Assembly (NCBI GenBank): GCA_036362985.1
Contig: JAYGXS010000008.1
Span: 26,316,850-26,380,849, forward strand
Length of the DNA: 64,000 nucleotides
Direction: 5' to 3'
From: Ligula intestinalis
Lineage: Eukaryota; Platyhelminthes; Cestoda; Diphyllobothriidea; Diphyllobothriidae
The notes under the pieces are model-generated. The model worked only from the letters and a program-made list of their open reading frames with translations. It was not told where the DNA came from and did no database searches. The position numbers and the translations under genes were made by a program. This document shows, piece after piece, positions 54,635 through 64,000 of the stretch (positions are counted from its first letter, which is position 1; the number at the start of each line of letters is the position of its first letter).

Positions 54635-54652
54635 GCGCGCGCGCGCGCGCGT
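54635..54652. repeat. (GC)n microsatellite
   Basis: Nine GC dinucleotides, able to form Z-DNA in principle. Confidence 0.85.
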
Positions 54653-54904
54653 CTCCTTAAGCTGTCTGGCAGCGAAGTATTATCACAAAATTCCCCTTTT
54701 CATACTCTGGCGCACCTGACCGTTTCCGCGCCGGAAAACCGGATTTTGGTAAGGCGTAGCAGCGCTAGGTGAAGATGGGCAGCGGGTGAGCTATCCCATT
54801 CTGCCGCTATGGGGGGAGGGGAGAGCCGGGGAGAATATTGAGAAGTAGGAGGAGGAGGAGCGCAGTTTCGTCCTGGTTGGGGGGAAAAACCAGGACGCTA
54901 AGCA

Positions 54905-55042
54905 GACCATCATGCTGCTGCTACTGCTAACGGAAGTAATGTTACAGCAGCAGCAGTGGCGGTGAATAATTCATCCGTGTATATGTTCGACTTCCTGCTT
55001 CAACATTACTTCTACTACAGCTGCTGCTGCTACTGCTGCATT
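54905..55042. repeat. CTG/CAG-rich inverted repeat
   Basis: CTGCTGCTGCTACTGCTAAC..GAAGTAATGTTACAGCAGCAGCAG on the left faces AACATTACTTCTACTACAGC and CTGCTGCTGCTACTGCTGC on the right. The GAAGTAATGTT blocks are inverted to each other, so a hairpin of about 110 bases can form. Confidence 0.6.
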
Positions 55043-55187
55043 TTGCTAATGTCGGTTATTTTTCCCGCCCCCGCAACTGCCACCGCGGGTTTCTTCCGAA
55101 CGCGGCAGCAGCACCGCTAGCCTAAACATGCGCGCAGGTGTGCTTGGTTTGGCCGGAAGGGAGTTTATTTTCGGGCGGTGACCGCGA

Positions 55188-55208
55188 TCGCTCTCTCTCT
55201 CTCTCTCC
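55188..55208 (+). repeat. (CT)n microsatellite
   Basis: About ten CT dinucleotides. Confidence 0.85.
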
Positions 55209-55324
55209 AGCAACAAGTAGTAAGATCGCCGTTCTGAGACTGCTGCCATTCTCCGACATCCAGTCCATCGATGACGGGACGAAGAAGGTGATGGTGGTGG
55301 TTAATTTTATTAGAAAGGTTTAGC

Positions 55325-55650
55325 AGATTTGTTTGATTTGAGTTAACCAAATTATGAAAAACTCGAGGCGTTCGGCGGTGTTTGAACCCGCGTAGTAGAG
55401 AAGGCCTTTACCGGAGGCCAACGTTCTAACTACTGAGCTACAAACGCCCCACCTCGCGCCAAGAATTAAATAACACTTGGGTCCATATTACCCGCCCAAG
55501 TTTACCACTCGTATGGAATCCACCAATACGGAACAGCAAGCTGACGGCCCAAGCAGGATCCCTTAAGCAATTATCTAGAATAGACCAAAATGACTAACAG
55601 GCTGATTTAATCATTAGGAGGTTTGGCAACTTGGCTTAATTTGAGTTGAC
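55325..55650 (-). mobile_element. SINE A, minus-strand copy of an inverted pair
   Basis: On the minus strand a unit tail (55650-55610) and the body (GGGCCGTCAGCTTGCTGTTCCG; TGGTGGATTCCATACGAG) precede the tRNA-like segment 55447-55375 (TAGCTCAGTAGTTAGAACG; GGGTTCAAACACC). It ends CGAGTTTTTCATAATTTGG. Confidence 0.8.
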
Positions 55651-55654
55651 ACCT

Positions 55655-55870
55655 TTGTGAAAAACGCCTTGGGCAGTCAGCCTGCTGCTATGTATTGGTG
55701 GATTCCATACAAGCGGTTTAGGTGGTCGAATAATATGGACACAAGTGTAATTAAATTCATGGCGCGAGGTGGGGCGTTTGTAGCCCAGTGGTTAGAGCGT
55801 TGGTTTCTCTACTAGAAGGGTTCAAATCCCACCGATCGCCTCGAGTTCTTTAAAATTGGGTCAACTCAAG
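55655..55870 (+). mobile_element. SINE A, plus-strand copy of an inverted pair
   Basis: The body (TTGGGCAGTCAGCCTGCTG; TTGGTGGATTCCATACAAGC) precedes the tRNA-like segment 55772-55845 with TAGCCCAGTGGTTAGAGCG and GGGTTCAAATCCC. The end is AAAATTGGGTCAACTC. It has the best-kept A and B boxes of the family. Confidence 0.82.
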
Positions 55871-55904
55871 TGGTTGCTGTTGTTGCTGGATCAATTGCAA
55901 GGTA

Positions 55905-56830
55905 ATTGGCTTTAGAGCCACGCCTTCCGGATCTTCTGCTTCATATACCGTACGGTGGCAGAGAGTCTTCGGACGGTAAGGTCGATCGGCGCTCTCAGTC
56001 TGTACTGGACACCAAACTTCTGAACTCTGGCGACCGTCTCGGCTGCGCATTCCATCAGGTGTTCGTTGGTCTCCTCCTCCCTACAGGCTGCACACGTGGA
56101 ATCACTAGTCAGCTTGTACCGCCTCCTGATATGATTCAGCTTTGCACAATGTCCGTTCCCGAATCTCACTAGGGTCGTTATATTTAGCCGAGTCATTTTT
56201 TATTCTTCATCCCAGTTGATGGGGGCCGTATACGTTCTTCGCCCGACTTCATGTGTCATTTGTGGCCTGGGGGTCATTCGTCTAACTGCTTTCATCGTTG
56301 CCGCAAAGGATGTCGGTCTAACGTTTGGTTTAGCCCTGGCCGTTGATGCTTCAATGTCTGCTTGTTCGTTCCCGGGCGTACACACGTGGCGTGAAATCCA
56401 CGCAATTTCCACTCTCCTTCCTGTTGTGGCTCTCTCTGGGACATTCTTCACTTGTTGTACCGACGCTTTCTTCATGTCTTATTTTGTCCCGAAGTTCTGT
56501 AGAGCATCTACAGCGGATTTACTTGTCAGTAAGGATTCTAGCAGAACTCCAATCCTCGGGTCGGCGCTCTAGCCATTCCGCTGCCGTCATTAGAGCTTGC
56601 ATCTCGGCATCAAATGAGTGAGCTGTAGTATGCGCCCCTTCTCCTGTTCGTTGCAACTGTTGAGTAATTATTGCAACTTCCCTTCGTCACCACGACTCCC
56701 GCATCTCCCTGTCTGCATCCATCTATTGCCGAATCGTCGGTATAAATAGTCAAGGACGTTTCTGGTAGGGATTTGAGCGCATCCTCCATTAGTTGCCAGT
56801 TTTCTGCCGTCTCTGCTAGTTTTAGAATTA
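55905..56830 (-). pseudogene. LINE RNase H domain and C-terminal Cys/His region
   Basis: On the minus strand TIYTDDSAIDG (first catalytic Asp; Ser after it) and GDAGVVVT are followed by EMQALMTAAEWL and ILTDK-stop, then WISRHVCTPGNEQADIEAS (the RNase H C-terminal W..GH-like and GNE.AD motif). Last comes CAACREEETNEHLMEC, the CxxC...H...C block that ends many RNase H-carrying LINE proteins (I or R1-type). Frameshifts and stops lie near 56560-56700. RT sequence is not visible. The clade is uncertain. Confidence 0.75.
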
Positions 56831-57065
56831 TTCCTTACAACTTAACAGCTTAGTTTAAGGAAGGGGCTTTATTGATATTTTTCGAGAACAGTGCTGTTGT
56901 AAGGCCTGTGTCTGGAATTTATTTAATTCTGCAGTGGATAGTTTCTACCGAAGAAGCATAAAATCTTCGCAGCATTCACGCGGTGTTCTTTAGGTCGTTT
57001 TCAGTGGTTGATCATTAGGTTGGTGGTTGATGCGAATGTCTGAAGAGGTACGTCAGTCGTCAACT

Positions 57066-57104
57066 TCCTCCTCCTCCTCCTCCTCCTCCTCCTCCTCCTC
57101 CTCC
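57066..57104 (+). repeat. (CTC)n microsatellite
   Basis: About thirteen CTC units. Confidence 0.9.
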
Positions 57105-57109
57105 ATAGT

Positions 57110-58715
57110 TGAGTGTATATCGGACACCACGAACTTACCCTGGGTGGAGTGTTCAAGTGACCCTTAGGCAGCCGCGACTCTCTGAACGCGCGTGCGTGCA
57201 CTCGGTCAGCATGTCGGAAAGTGCTCTCTGCGAAGTCAAAGGAACTTAAGGCAGGGGATGGGCGTTGAACAAGGAGGAAGCCGGACGTCCGTGGTGGCAG
57301 TTTAGACCGGGAGTGTTTGGGGAATGTGGAGATAACGGGACAAATGACATTAGATGACACCATCTGCGCACCTACCTCATTGGTTGTGACGTCATCACGT
57401 CAGTCTGGGAAATGACTCCTGGTCCACACAAACCCGGAACGACCACAAGCGTTGGCCCTCGCTTCCCACCTCCAGCCCCCCCCCCCCTCCCCCGGCATCT
57501 TTGCCCGGCCCAGACACAGACTCGGACCGTACAGACCCAAGGGTAGACGTGCGCAGTGGAAAAAAATCCCACAATAGTAACCAACCGTTTTGCTCCTTCC
57601 CCCCCCCTCCTCGCTTTATAGGGCTGCCCGCTAGACACAGTCGTGTTCAACGAAAAGCGCCATCTCTCTTCCGTGTAGCAGTCATCCCTACGCCAAAATT
57701 AGTAAAATTGCGCGGCAGGCGGTTTTACAAGCAATTCAAACAAACGCTTTGTTGACCCATATGTCCTGCTCTCATTCTCCCGCGCGCTGTCGTTAGCCAC
57801 ATAATTTTTGAAAGCCGCACACACAGACTGCTAGTAAGTACTTCAAGAGGTCCAGCTGTTGGTCCACTTTTTCACACACAACTTTCGAAAATCCGCTGAA
57901 AAAATGGGTGGTCACGTAAACAGGAGCAGGAACCGCCCACGATAAATGTGGCTTTGCGCCCAATTTCGTAAGGGGGAAAACTAGGGTTCAAGCTTATCGT
58001 GAGGATTAAGGTTAAGTGTAGGGTCAGGATGCTGTTACAAGTTAAGGTTCTGACTCGCGTTCACTTAGAGTTTATTGTTAAGGTCTGCGTGTATGCGTTT
58101 GACCATCGATTTCTATGAAGTCCACCAAATGCACCAACAGGTTGGTACAGAAGGTGACGGCCTCAGGGGTTAACTTTAAATTGATAGCTGACTTATTTAG
58201 CGCCAACCACACTCTCCACCTTCGCCCGGAGTCTCGATTTCACCAAAGCAACCCGAAGCACCGCCCAGCAGTAGACATTAGACTTTTCGCGGGTACTACT
58301 GTACTATCTACCCTTACCCTTAGTAGGTGTGAAGACAGGCCCAAGGAGGCCGACACTGATACGGTTACTACTGTTTTTACTACTACTGACTAGCAATGTA
58401 GCCAAGTCTTAGTAATACTGCTACTATTTCTGACGCTAACATTAGTCAGAAGTGACGCTGGTTTGAAGTTAGCGCTGGAGCTCATAATTTCTATGTTCCA
58501 AACACGGAGTGGGACATCTGGGTTTATGCTATTTCGGCTAACTATATGTTCGAGACCCTGTGCATATCAGGGCTTGTCTTGTATTCCGCTCTCTTAACTT
58601 TATCCTCCCAGACTGTCCGTTTCAACTAGGACCTGGACTACAGGGACTAGGATACTGCTGCTAGTAGTACTTGTCGAAGTGCTAATTCCAGTAACCATAG
58701 TTACTAACACCATTA
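57110..58715. other. No recognisable gene
   Basis: GC-rich to 57750, with a C run at 57477-57490. Frames resemble nothing. ACTACT-type triplets near 58360-58460 are low complexity. Confidence 0.35.
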
Positions 58716-58722
58716 ACTATTA

Positions 58723-59259
58723 CGTAGTCGCCGGTTATTAAGCCCACGGTTAATAGGCCCAACCGCGTAGTAAGCCCAAATCAGCTTGGGACGGAATTTT
58801 AAATAGCGAAATCCGCTGGCTAATAAGCTCAGTCGCCGGCTACAAAGCCCAGTTTGCCAACAGGATAGAGTGAGATTCTCATCTTTTTTGCGTGCGCAAC
58901 TGGTTACAGGCATCTACAGGCATCAGATTTCACAAAAATTCGACGATTTCTCGTGCCTGGGGAAGGACATCAAAGACCACTTGCAAGTGAAGTTTCCTCC
59001 AAAACAACTGATACTAGACCGTTTTTTTAAACGTGTCACAAATCATTTTTCTGCTTTTGTTATTACGTAAAACACATATAAACAGCATTATTTTCTTGTA
59101 CATAAACAATCTCCACACATAATACAGTACGCATGTAATGTATAGTGCCTATCCTGCGTTTGCTAATCAAGAACTAGGACTCTCCGGTTATTGCGCCCGC
59201 CGCTTATTAAGCGCAATTTGGTCTGGGCCCGAGGTGGGCTTAATAGCCGGCGACTACTG
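58723..59259. mobile_element. pogo/Tigger-like non-autonomous element, 537 bp
   Basis: The left end GTAGTCGCCGGTTATTAAGCC (58724 on) and the right end GGGCTTAATAGCCGGCGACTACTG (59236-59259) are terminal inverted repeats of the family seen at 18091-18191. TA flanks both ends (58721-58722 and 59260-59261). The right 85 bases repeat the whole small element in decayed form, and a third internal CAGTCGCCGGCTAC lies near 58829. The 66-codon frame inside (58870-59070) is not recognisable as transposase. Confidence 0.75.
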
Positions 59260-59269
59260 TAATGAAGTG

Positions 59270-61965
59270 GGGTTAAGATAAAGGCTAGTGTTAGGCTTAG
59301 GACACGGTAGCACATAGCCTCACTGGAAATTTATTGCAAAACCACCTATTTTAAGCAGGCGAGCGGGCATTCCTACTTTCATGTCCTAAGCGCCATCGTC
59401 ACACTGCATTGGGGTTTTGACTTTGGAGGTAAGATTCGTCTACTGAACTGCTCCTCGAATATTTGCCCGGTTTGGAGTCAAGTATTTGGTTTCGTGGATT
59501 CTAGTATTATAATTACTTATACCGCTGTTAATGCTTTTAAGGTTTCGTTAAATGGAGCCAAGTCTCGCTTTAGTGACCATTTACTTACTTGTGGTATTTC
59601 AAGTCTTCAATAATGTCTCCTGCCTTTGGACAACTACCGTGTCAATGGATGAGAACGTAGGCGGGGCGGCTTCTGTGACATATATATGCACTCTCTCCAG
59701 CTTTTCTTCCTCCTCTTATTCCAAGAAGCACTCGCAGCATTTATGACGTCAATAAATCCTTCTACCCGCCCCCGTCTGCCCCCCAAAAAACCTTTTTACC
59801 TTCTAATTAACTCCGAGCTTAAGTCACCATTGTCTCTTGCGTAGTCGTTCCGTCCTCTCTCTCGCCCAATCAGTCACTCAGCCCCCTTCCCAGTCTCTGG
59901 TTTTCTCTCTGCTCTTAACTTTCCCATCTGCCCACCCCTGCCTCCCTCTTTCTGACCCTATTGCCCGGTAGGCTCGTTGTGGAAGACAAACGAGGCAGTG
60001 GCCAAAGACAGCATGTCATCGAGTCAGACTCATGGCTTGGTTAGTCTGTCAGGCAGAGGAAAGCAACTGTCAGCGGGAACTTTTAGGATCTCCTGTAAAA
60101 CCTACCCGTTTTATTTCAATTTTATTAGTCCCCAACCTGAGGCGCGGAGGGGTAGAGGCACGGAGAGCAAAATGGGAGTCGGCGATGGTGGGTGGGTGGG
60201 TGGACGTGGAGCGAGCCATTAGCACAGGCCCAAAGGCCTATCCGCCCGGCTACAGGTCTTTACGATATGGTGGTCTACCGATACTTTTTAAGCCTCCACT
60301 ATCAGGCTAGTTAGAGCGGGTGCATTAATGCCCGTCTAGAATTTTCCTGGGTCACTTTTTGACCAGCTGCTGGCCCGTTGCAACACACGGACGGACGGAC
60401 GGACGGAAAGGGGGGGGGGAACTACAGCCAGCACAGACACACACACACGTCCCACGATTCAAAACGTGTGAATCACCCATTCGTGTTGTCGGTTCCCAAT
60501 GGCTCTGAGATCGCGTGGTGGCCGTCGTTCTCGTGCCCATTCGCGCACATATATGTGTGCTATTTTGTAGCAAGCTTAGTCATGATCGGTAGCAGTAGCG
60601 TCACCAACTTGAGGTCAGGCAACGAACCCGCTGTATCAAGCTAGATAGCTGTGGGAGGTTGGTGTTTGACCGAGGGGGGGGGGCTATTAAGGATGAAGCA
60701 TCCAATATAGTCAGATGGGCAGTGCAGGAGTAAGCCAGGATAGATTTGGCTTCAGGAGAGCACGAGGGAGAGAATGCTGCAAGCATCTACAAATAGCCAA
60801 AATAAGGCTTGAGTTTGGCTGATCGGAATAGTATAGAAAATAGGCATCCACGAATTTCCATACAAAGGGTTGGAATATGCATATAAAGTCCAGGATTAGA
60901 TGTCAGTTGAAGGTCAAGGTTCCGGAAGGAGGATATCTTATTAGACAGGCTGTCTAGGACTTCAGGACTGGGAGAAGGTCGAAATCAGAAAATGCACTGG
61001 ACTGGCTTCTTAATTATTCAGGAGACGACCATTGGCTAACGATCAAAAAGTCAGTTTTGTTTCACCTGGCAAAGCAAACTGACTGTCAAGATGGCCAGTA
61101 AAGTTTGATCTTTACCTAAAAGTGCTGCCTATTTAACGATGAACTTGTAGGTGTATTGATTTCTCACTGGGGGACTTCTATTAGCAAGAACCAAAACAAT
61201 GTTTTCCTACGCAAATCCCAGACGATTTCAGTAAAGTCCGTGTTTACCATCCGCGGAATTTATTTTATGGGACTGGAATATACACAAAATCTTGGCCACA
61301 CCAAGTCTGACCAATTCCTATGCTAGGACACCTTTTGCATGTTTATATGGTAAGACATTCTTGTGAGACCGTCTGAAAATAAATTCCCCCTCCCCGCCCA
61401 AGTGTCTTACGGAATTCGTGGTTCAAGGTGTACTGCTTGATTAAGGGGGGGGGGTAAATAATGCGTGTTTAATGCATGGGAAGTAGCTTAAAGCCATTTG
61501 TACTTGTTTTAGTGAGCTAAGTACACATACGAACAGTATCAGGGGACGAATAAAATCGACCAACGTAAACGCATTTGTGGTTCAGCAAGAGATGCCTGTT
61601 GACCAATCAGCATAGTAGGCGACCCCTATTGGTTGAATAGACGGAAAGTCGACCTTGGGCCGGGGGGATTTATGTTCAGGCGATCTCACAAGAAATTCAT
61701 ACCCTAAAGTAAAAGTAATAATATTAAAAGTAATCACGAAACTAGGTGTTAGGGGTATCTAAGGTAGTGGACCAACTTTGTTGGCATCAAAAAGTGTTTT
61801 TTTTTCAAAATGACGTATATCCTCTGAGGCAACACCTTCTCACCTGTCAACAACAGCTCTCCTGTCTCCCACCTCCTGCCCACCCGTTATATGTTCTTCA
61901 ATACTCTCCGAGGCATATATAAAGTCTGCTATTCTTCCCGGAAGATATTAAATAAATTTGAAACA
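59270..61965. other. No recognisable gene
   Basis: Frames of up to 92 codons without resemblance. (CGGA)n at 60387-60406 is followed by a G run, with another G run near 61446. Confidence 0.4.
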
Positions 61966-61972
61966 TCGTTTC

Positions 61973-62298
61973 CCAGGTACAAATTTGAAGGCAGTGTATG
62001 TATCAGAATTTAATGGCACCATAAATTTCGTGAGCACTCATCAGCCGCTTCCGCTCGCTGCATAAACAGAATAACGAATGATAAATTACAGAATTGAATT
62101 CATACAGAAAAATCCATCATTAAAACATCAAGGTCACTTGAGTTAGCTAAGGGGCAATCAATAAAGTAGGAATTCAAACATTGTGGGCAGCAAAAACGCA
62201 GTAAAATGTCTAAGGCAAAAACATCTAAGGCAAAAATGTGGGAAGGGGGTGGGTAAACAAGGAGCCGGTGCTACCACGGCAGGGTTAGGTTCACCACA
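61973..62298 (-). repeat. Left inverted terminal repeat of a PLE
   Basis: The reverse complement matches 63361-63685 over about 320 bases with roughly one change in 15. It is therefore an inverted copy of the element's own 3' non-coding end, placed in front of a 5'-truncated RT frame. A hammerhead lies within it. Confidence 0.88.
61992..62050 (-). ncRNA. Hammerhead ribozyme in left PLE repeat
   Basis: The minus strand has CTGATGA at 62044-62038, stem II GTG-CT-CAC, GAAA, then a stem III hairpin formed by TTTATGG and CCATTAAA, then TTC. Stem I is short (GCGG with CTGA, three pairs). Stem II differs from the right copy by a compensating C-G to T-A pair. Confidence 0.65.
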
Positions 62299-62974
62299 TA
62301 TACGAGAGTCATTAAAATTATGTACAAAGAATGTGCAGTTCCTATTTAATGGCCAACTGTATAGACAAGTTGATGGAGTGGCAATGGGTAGTCCTCTTGG
62401 TTCTACCTTTGCAGATATATTTATGGGTCACCTCGAAGAAAAATCAACTTCTACATTGAAAAGTACAACACTCTATAAAAGATATGTGGATGACATCTTT
62501 GCAATTGTTAAAAACATAAAGGAAGCTAAGAAACTACTGTTAACAATGAACAGTTTACATCCAAAAATGAAATTTACGATGGAAGTGGAACGTGGAAGCC
62601 AGTTTTCTTTTTTCGGCGTTCGCATGACTAGGCAGAAAGATGGCTCTATAACGCGTAGAGTTTTCCATAAGAATACATGGAGAGGGCAGTATTTGCATTA
62701 TCTAAGTTTTGTCCCCTTACAATGGAAACGTAACTTAGTTTGTACCCTCTTCCAGAGGACAAGCAAAATCTGCTCAATGGATACACTGGATGCAGAAATT
62801 GCCAGCCTCAAGGAAACTCTTCTCAAGCGTGGTTATCCAGCTCACTTTATTGAAAAGAATAGCAAACCCTTACGGCAAAAGGTTATAGAACAATCAGCTC
62901 CGAAAAAACCTGTTTTCATTTCCTTGCCATTTAAGGGAGACAACACCTTAAACACTATCACGCAATACCATTGA
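62183..62974 (+). CDS. PLE reverse transcriptase (5'-truncated), fused in frame to inverted UTR
   Basis: Residues 1-39 come from the inverted repeat and are not true protein. From about 41 the frame is PLE reverse transcriptase: FLFNGQLYRQVDGVAMGSPLGS (motif B, about 53-74), YKRYVDDIFAI (motif C, catalytic YVDD at 101-104), FTMEVE at 131 and the thumb region to GYPAHFIEKNSKPL. Motif A and everything upstream are missing. The conserved LPFLDV reads FSFFGV. The frame ends at 62974, where a shift separates it from the endonuclease. Confidence 0.87.
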   Translation: MGSKNAVKCLRQKHLRQKCGKGVGKQGAGATTAGLGSPHIRESLKLCTKNVQFLFNGQLYRQVDGVAMGSPLGSTFADIFMGHLEEKSTSTLKSTTLYKRYVDDIFAIVKNIKEAKKLLLTMNSLHPKMKFTMEVERGSQFSFFGVRMTRQKDGSITRRVFHKNTWRGQYLHYLSFVPLQWKRNLVCTLFQRTSKICSMDTLDAEIASLKETLLKRGYPAHFIEKNSKPLRQKVIEQSAPKKPVFISLPFKGDNTLNTITQYH

Positions 62975-62975
62975 A

Positions 62976-63386
62976 ATGACCTATTTTGCAGCTGAGCTTG
63001 TATTTTGCAACTCGGTGAAGACCCTTCCTATTCCAACTGCGAAGGATGCCTTGCCATTGTTCGCCACTTCTAATGTTGTTTACCAATTTACATGCACTTT
63101 CGGATGCAAGTACATAGGACGAACACAACGGCAATTGGCAGCCAGAGCAAAAGAGCACTTGCCGGGTTGGTTATTAAGACAGGAGAATAGGACTCCCCGT
63201 TCTTCTATCACCGAACACCTATTGGATACGGGTCATCCTGTTGACCTTAAAACATTCTTCCGAGTACTTGTTCGGGCACGAACAACTCGTATCTTACGCT
63301 ACCTGGAGGCAGCATACATAAGGCGGTTTAAACCCGACCTATGTAAACAACTGGAGCATGTTGTGAACCTAACCCTGCCGTGTTAG
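62976..63386 (+). CDS. PLE GIY-YIG endonuclease domain
   Basis: This 136-residue frame has VVY at 34-36, a C..xxC pair, YIGRT at 46-50, Arg57, Glu-His 60-61, TEHLLDTGH and a late LRYLEAAYI with the probable catalytic Glu at 111. It ends LCKQLEHVVNLTLPC-stop, a usual PLE C-terminus. It lies one frame off the RT frame and should be the same protein. The domain itself shows no stops and all key residues, unlike the other copies in this window. Confidence 0.87.
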   Translation: MTYFAAELVFCNSVKTLPIPTAKDALPLFATSNVVYQFTCTFGCKYIGRTQRQLAARAKEHLPGWLLRQENRTPRSSITEHLLDTGHPVDLKTFFRVLVRARTTRILRYLEAAYIRRFKPDLCKQLEHVVNLTLPC

Positions 63387-63685
63387 CACCGGCTCCCTGT
63401 TTACCCACCCCCTTCCCACCTTTTTGTCTTACATGTTTTTGCCTTAGACGTTTTTACTGCGTTTTTGCTGCCCACAATGTTTGAATTCCTACTTTATTGA
63501 TTGCCTCTTGGCTAACTCAAGTGACCTTGATGTTTTGGATCGATTTTTCTGTATTAATTCAATTCTGTAATTTATCACTCGTTATTCTGTTGATGCAGCG
63601 AGTGGAAGCGGCTGATGAGCGCTCGCGAAATTTATGGTGCCATTAAATTCTGCTACATACGCTGTCTTCAAATATTACCTAAAGG
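63361..63685 (+). repeat. Right terminal repeat (3' non-coding end) of the PLE
   Basis: It begins within the last codons of the endonuclease frame and runs through the 3' UTR to about 63685. It is the inverted partner of 61973-62298. Confidence 0.88.
63607..63654 (+). ncRNA. Hammerhead ribozyme in right PLE repeat
   Basis: Stem I is AGCGG with CTGCT (five pairs, one G-T). CTGATGA lies at 63612-63618, stem II GCG-CT-CGC at 63619-63626 and GAAA at 63627-63630. Stem III pairs ATTTAT.. with ..ATTAAAT (one bulge). Predicted cleavage is 3' of T63649. All core bases are canonical, a type I hammerhead. Confidence 0.72.
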
Positions 63686-63689
63686 TGCA

Positions 63690-64000
63690 TTTTCCGTGGT
63701 GAATTGATGGGATGCAGGCTCTGTGTTTTTTTGCTTTGGGTGGATAAAAAAATAAGTCCCGAAGAAACCATGGAGGACTGGCTACCTTTCAGACATAAAC
63801 ACCGTGACCCTCTCAAGTTTGCGTTCATTAAAGTTTTTCCCAGTCAGCCTGTTCCATTTTTAAACAGCCCCATTTTTTCCAATGAACCGGGGTAGTAACC
63901 CTCGAAGCAGGACAAACTGCGAAGCATAAAATAAGCACCAAAGGTCCTTGGAACGGGGCAGGATTTTTATGAAGGTCGTTCTTTTCTTTAAGTGAGATTA
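63690..64000. other. No recognisable gene
   Basis: A 63-codon frame at 63704-63895 without family resemblance. Confidence 0.35.

Noticed and set aside
62958..63158. Minus-strand frame overlapping the PLE endonuclease
   Set aside because: Shadow of the GIY-YIG coding frame.
1..64000. CRISPR array, bacterial operon or prophage
   Set aside because: No regularly spaced short repeats, no ribosome binding sites or operon layout; all evidence is eukaryotic.

Overview
This is eukaryotic DNA, most likely from a repeat-rich flatworm. A tapeworm of the diphyllobothriid type is my best guess, but that is inference. The grounds are several Penelope-like elements (PLEs) carrying GIY-YIG endonucleases, a Merlin (IS1595/ISXO2-type) transposase with GT-AG introns of about 41 bases, RTE- and CR1/Jockey-like LINE remnants, and tRNA-derived short repeats that carry hammerhead ribozymes, recalling the Sm-alpha repeat of schistosomes. 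I found no convincing host gene. Almost every coding signal is a mobile element, most of them decayed, lying in intergenic or intronic DNA.

Layout. 1-1850: 3' part of a PLE (reverse transcriptase thumb, GIY-YIG, rearranged tail, terminal hammerhead-like motif). 2990-3760: a second, decayed PLE. 5180-5560: tandem tRNA-like SINE A. 7640-9480: hammerhead SINE B and an RTE LINE split by a fold-back element. 10071-11060: large palindrome. 11160-13930: stacked RTE fragments. 14450-15530: dispersed repeats and SINE A. 17450-19680: PLE remnants and a pogo/Tigger-like miniature element. 21260-21415: PLE C-terminal scrap. 22900-24421: Merlin transposase gene, followed to 26340 by diverged repeats. 27120-31690: four minus-strand LINE copies. 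32500-33500: minus-strand PLE reverse transcriptase remnant. 34255-35290: another LINE 3' end. 35300-42200: mostly unannotatable AT-rich DNA with one PLE end. 42330-47330: SINE B copies, an internally deleted mariner-like element and a diverged tandem repeat of about 620 bp. 47340-55320: mostly unassigned, with microsatellites. 55325-56830: inverted SINE A pair next to a LINE RNase H remnant. 58723-59259: larger pogo/Tigger-like element. 61973-63685: a PLE bounded by inverted repeats of about 320 bp, each with a hammerhead.

The thread through the window is self-cleaving RNA. At least three unrelated repeat classes carry hammerhead cores: (1) a tRNA-headed SINE (SINE B), (2) PLE ends whose stem III is the four-base palindrome ACGU or AGCU, and (3) a PLE inverted terminal repeat with a short hairpin stem III. 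Paired base changes between copies inside this window support the folds of classes 1 and 3, and a palindrome-preserving change supports class 2.
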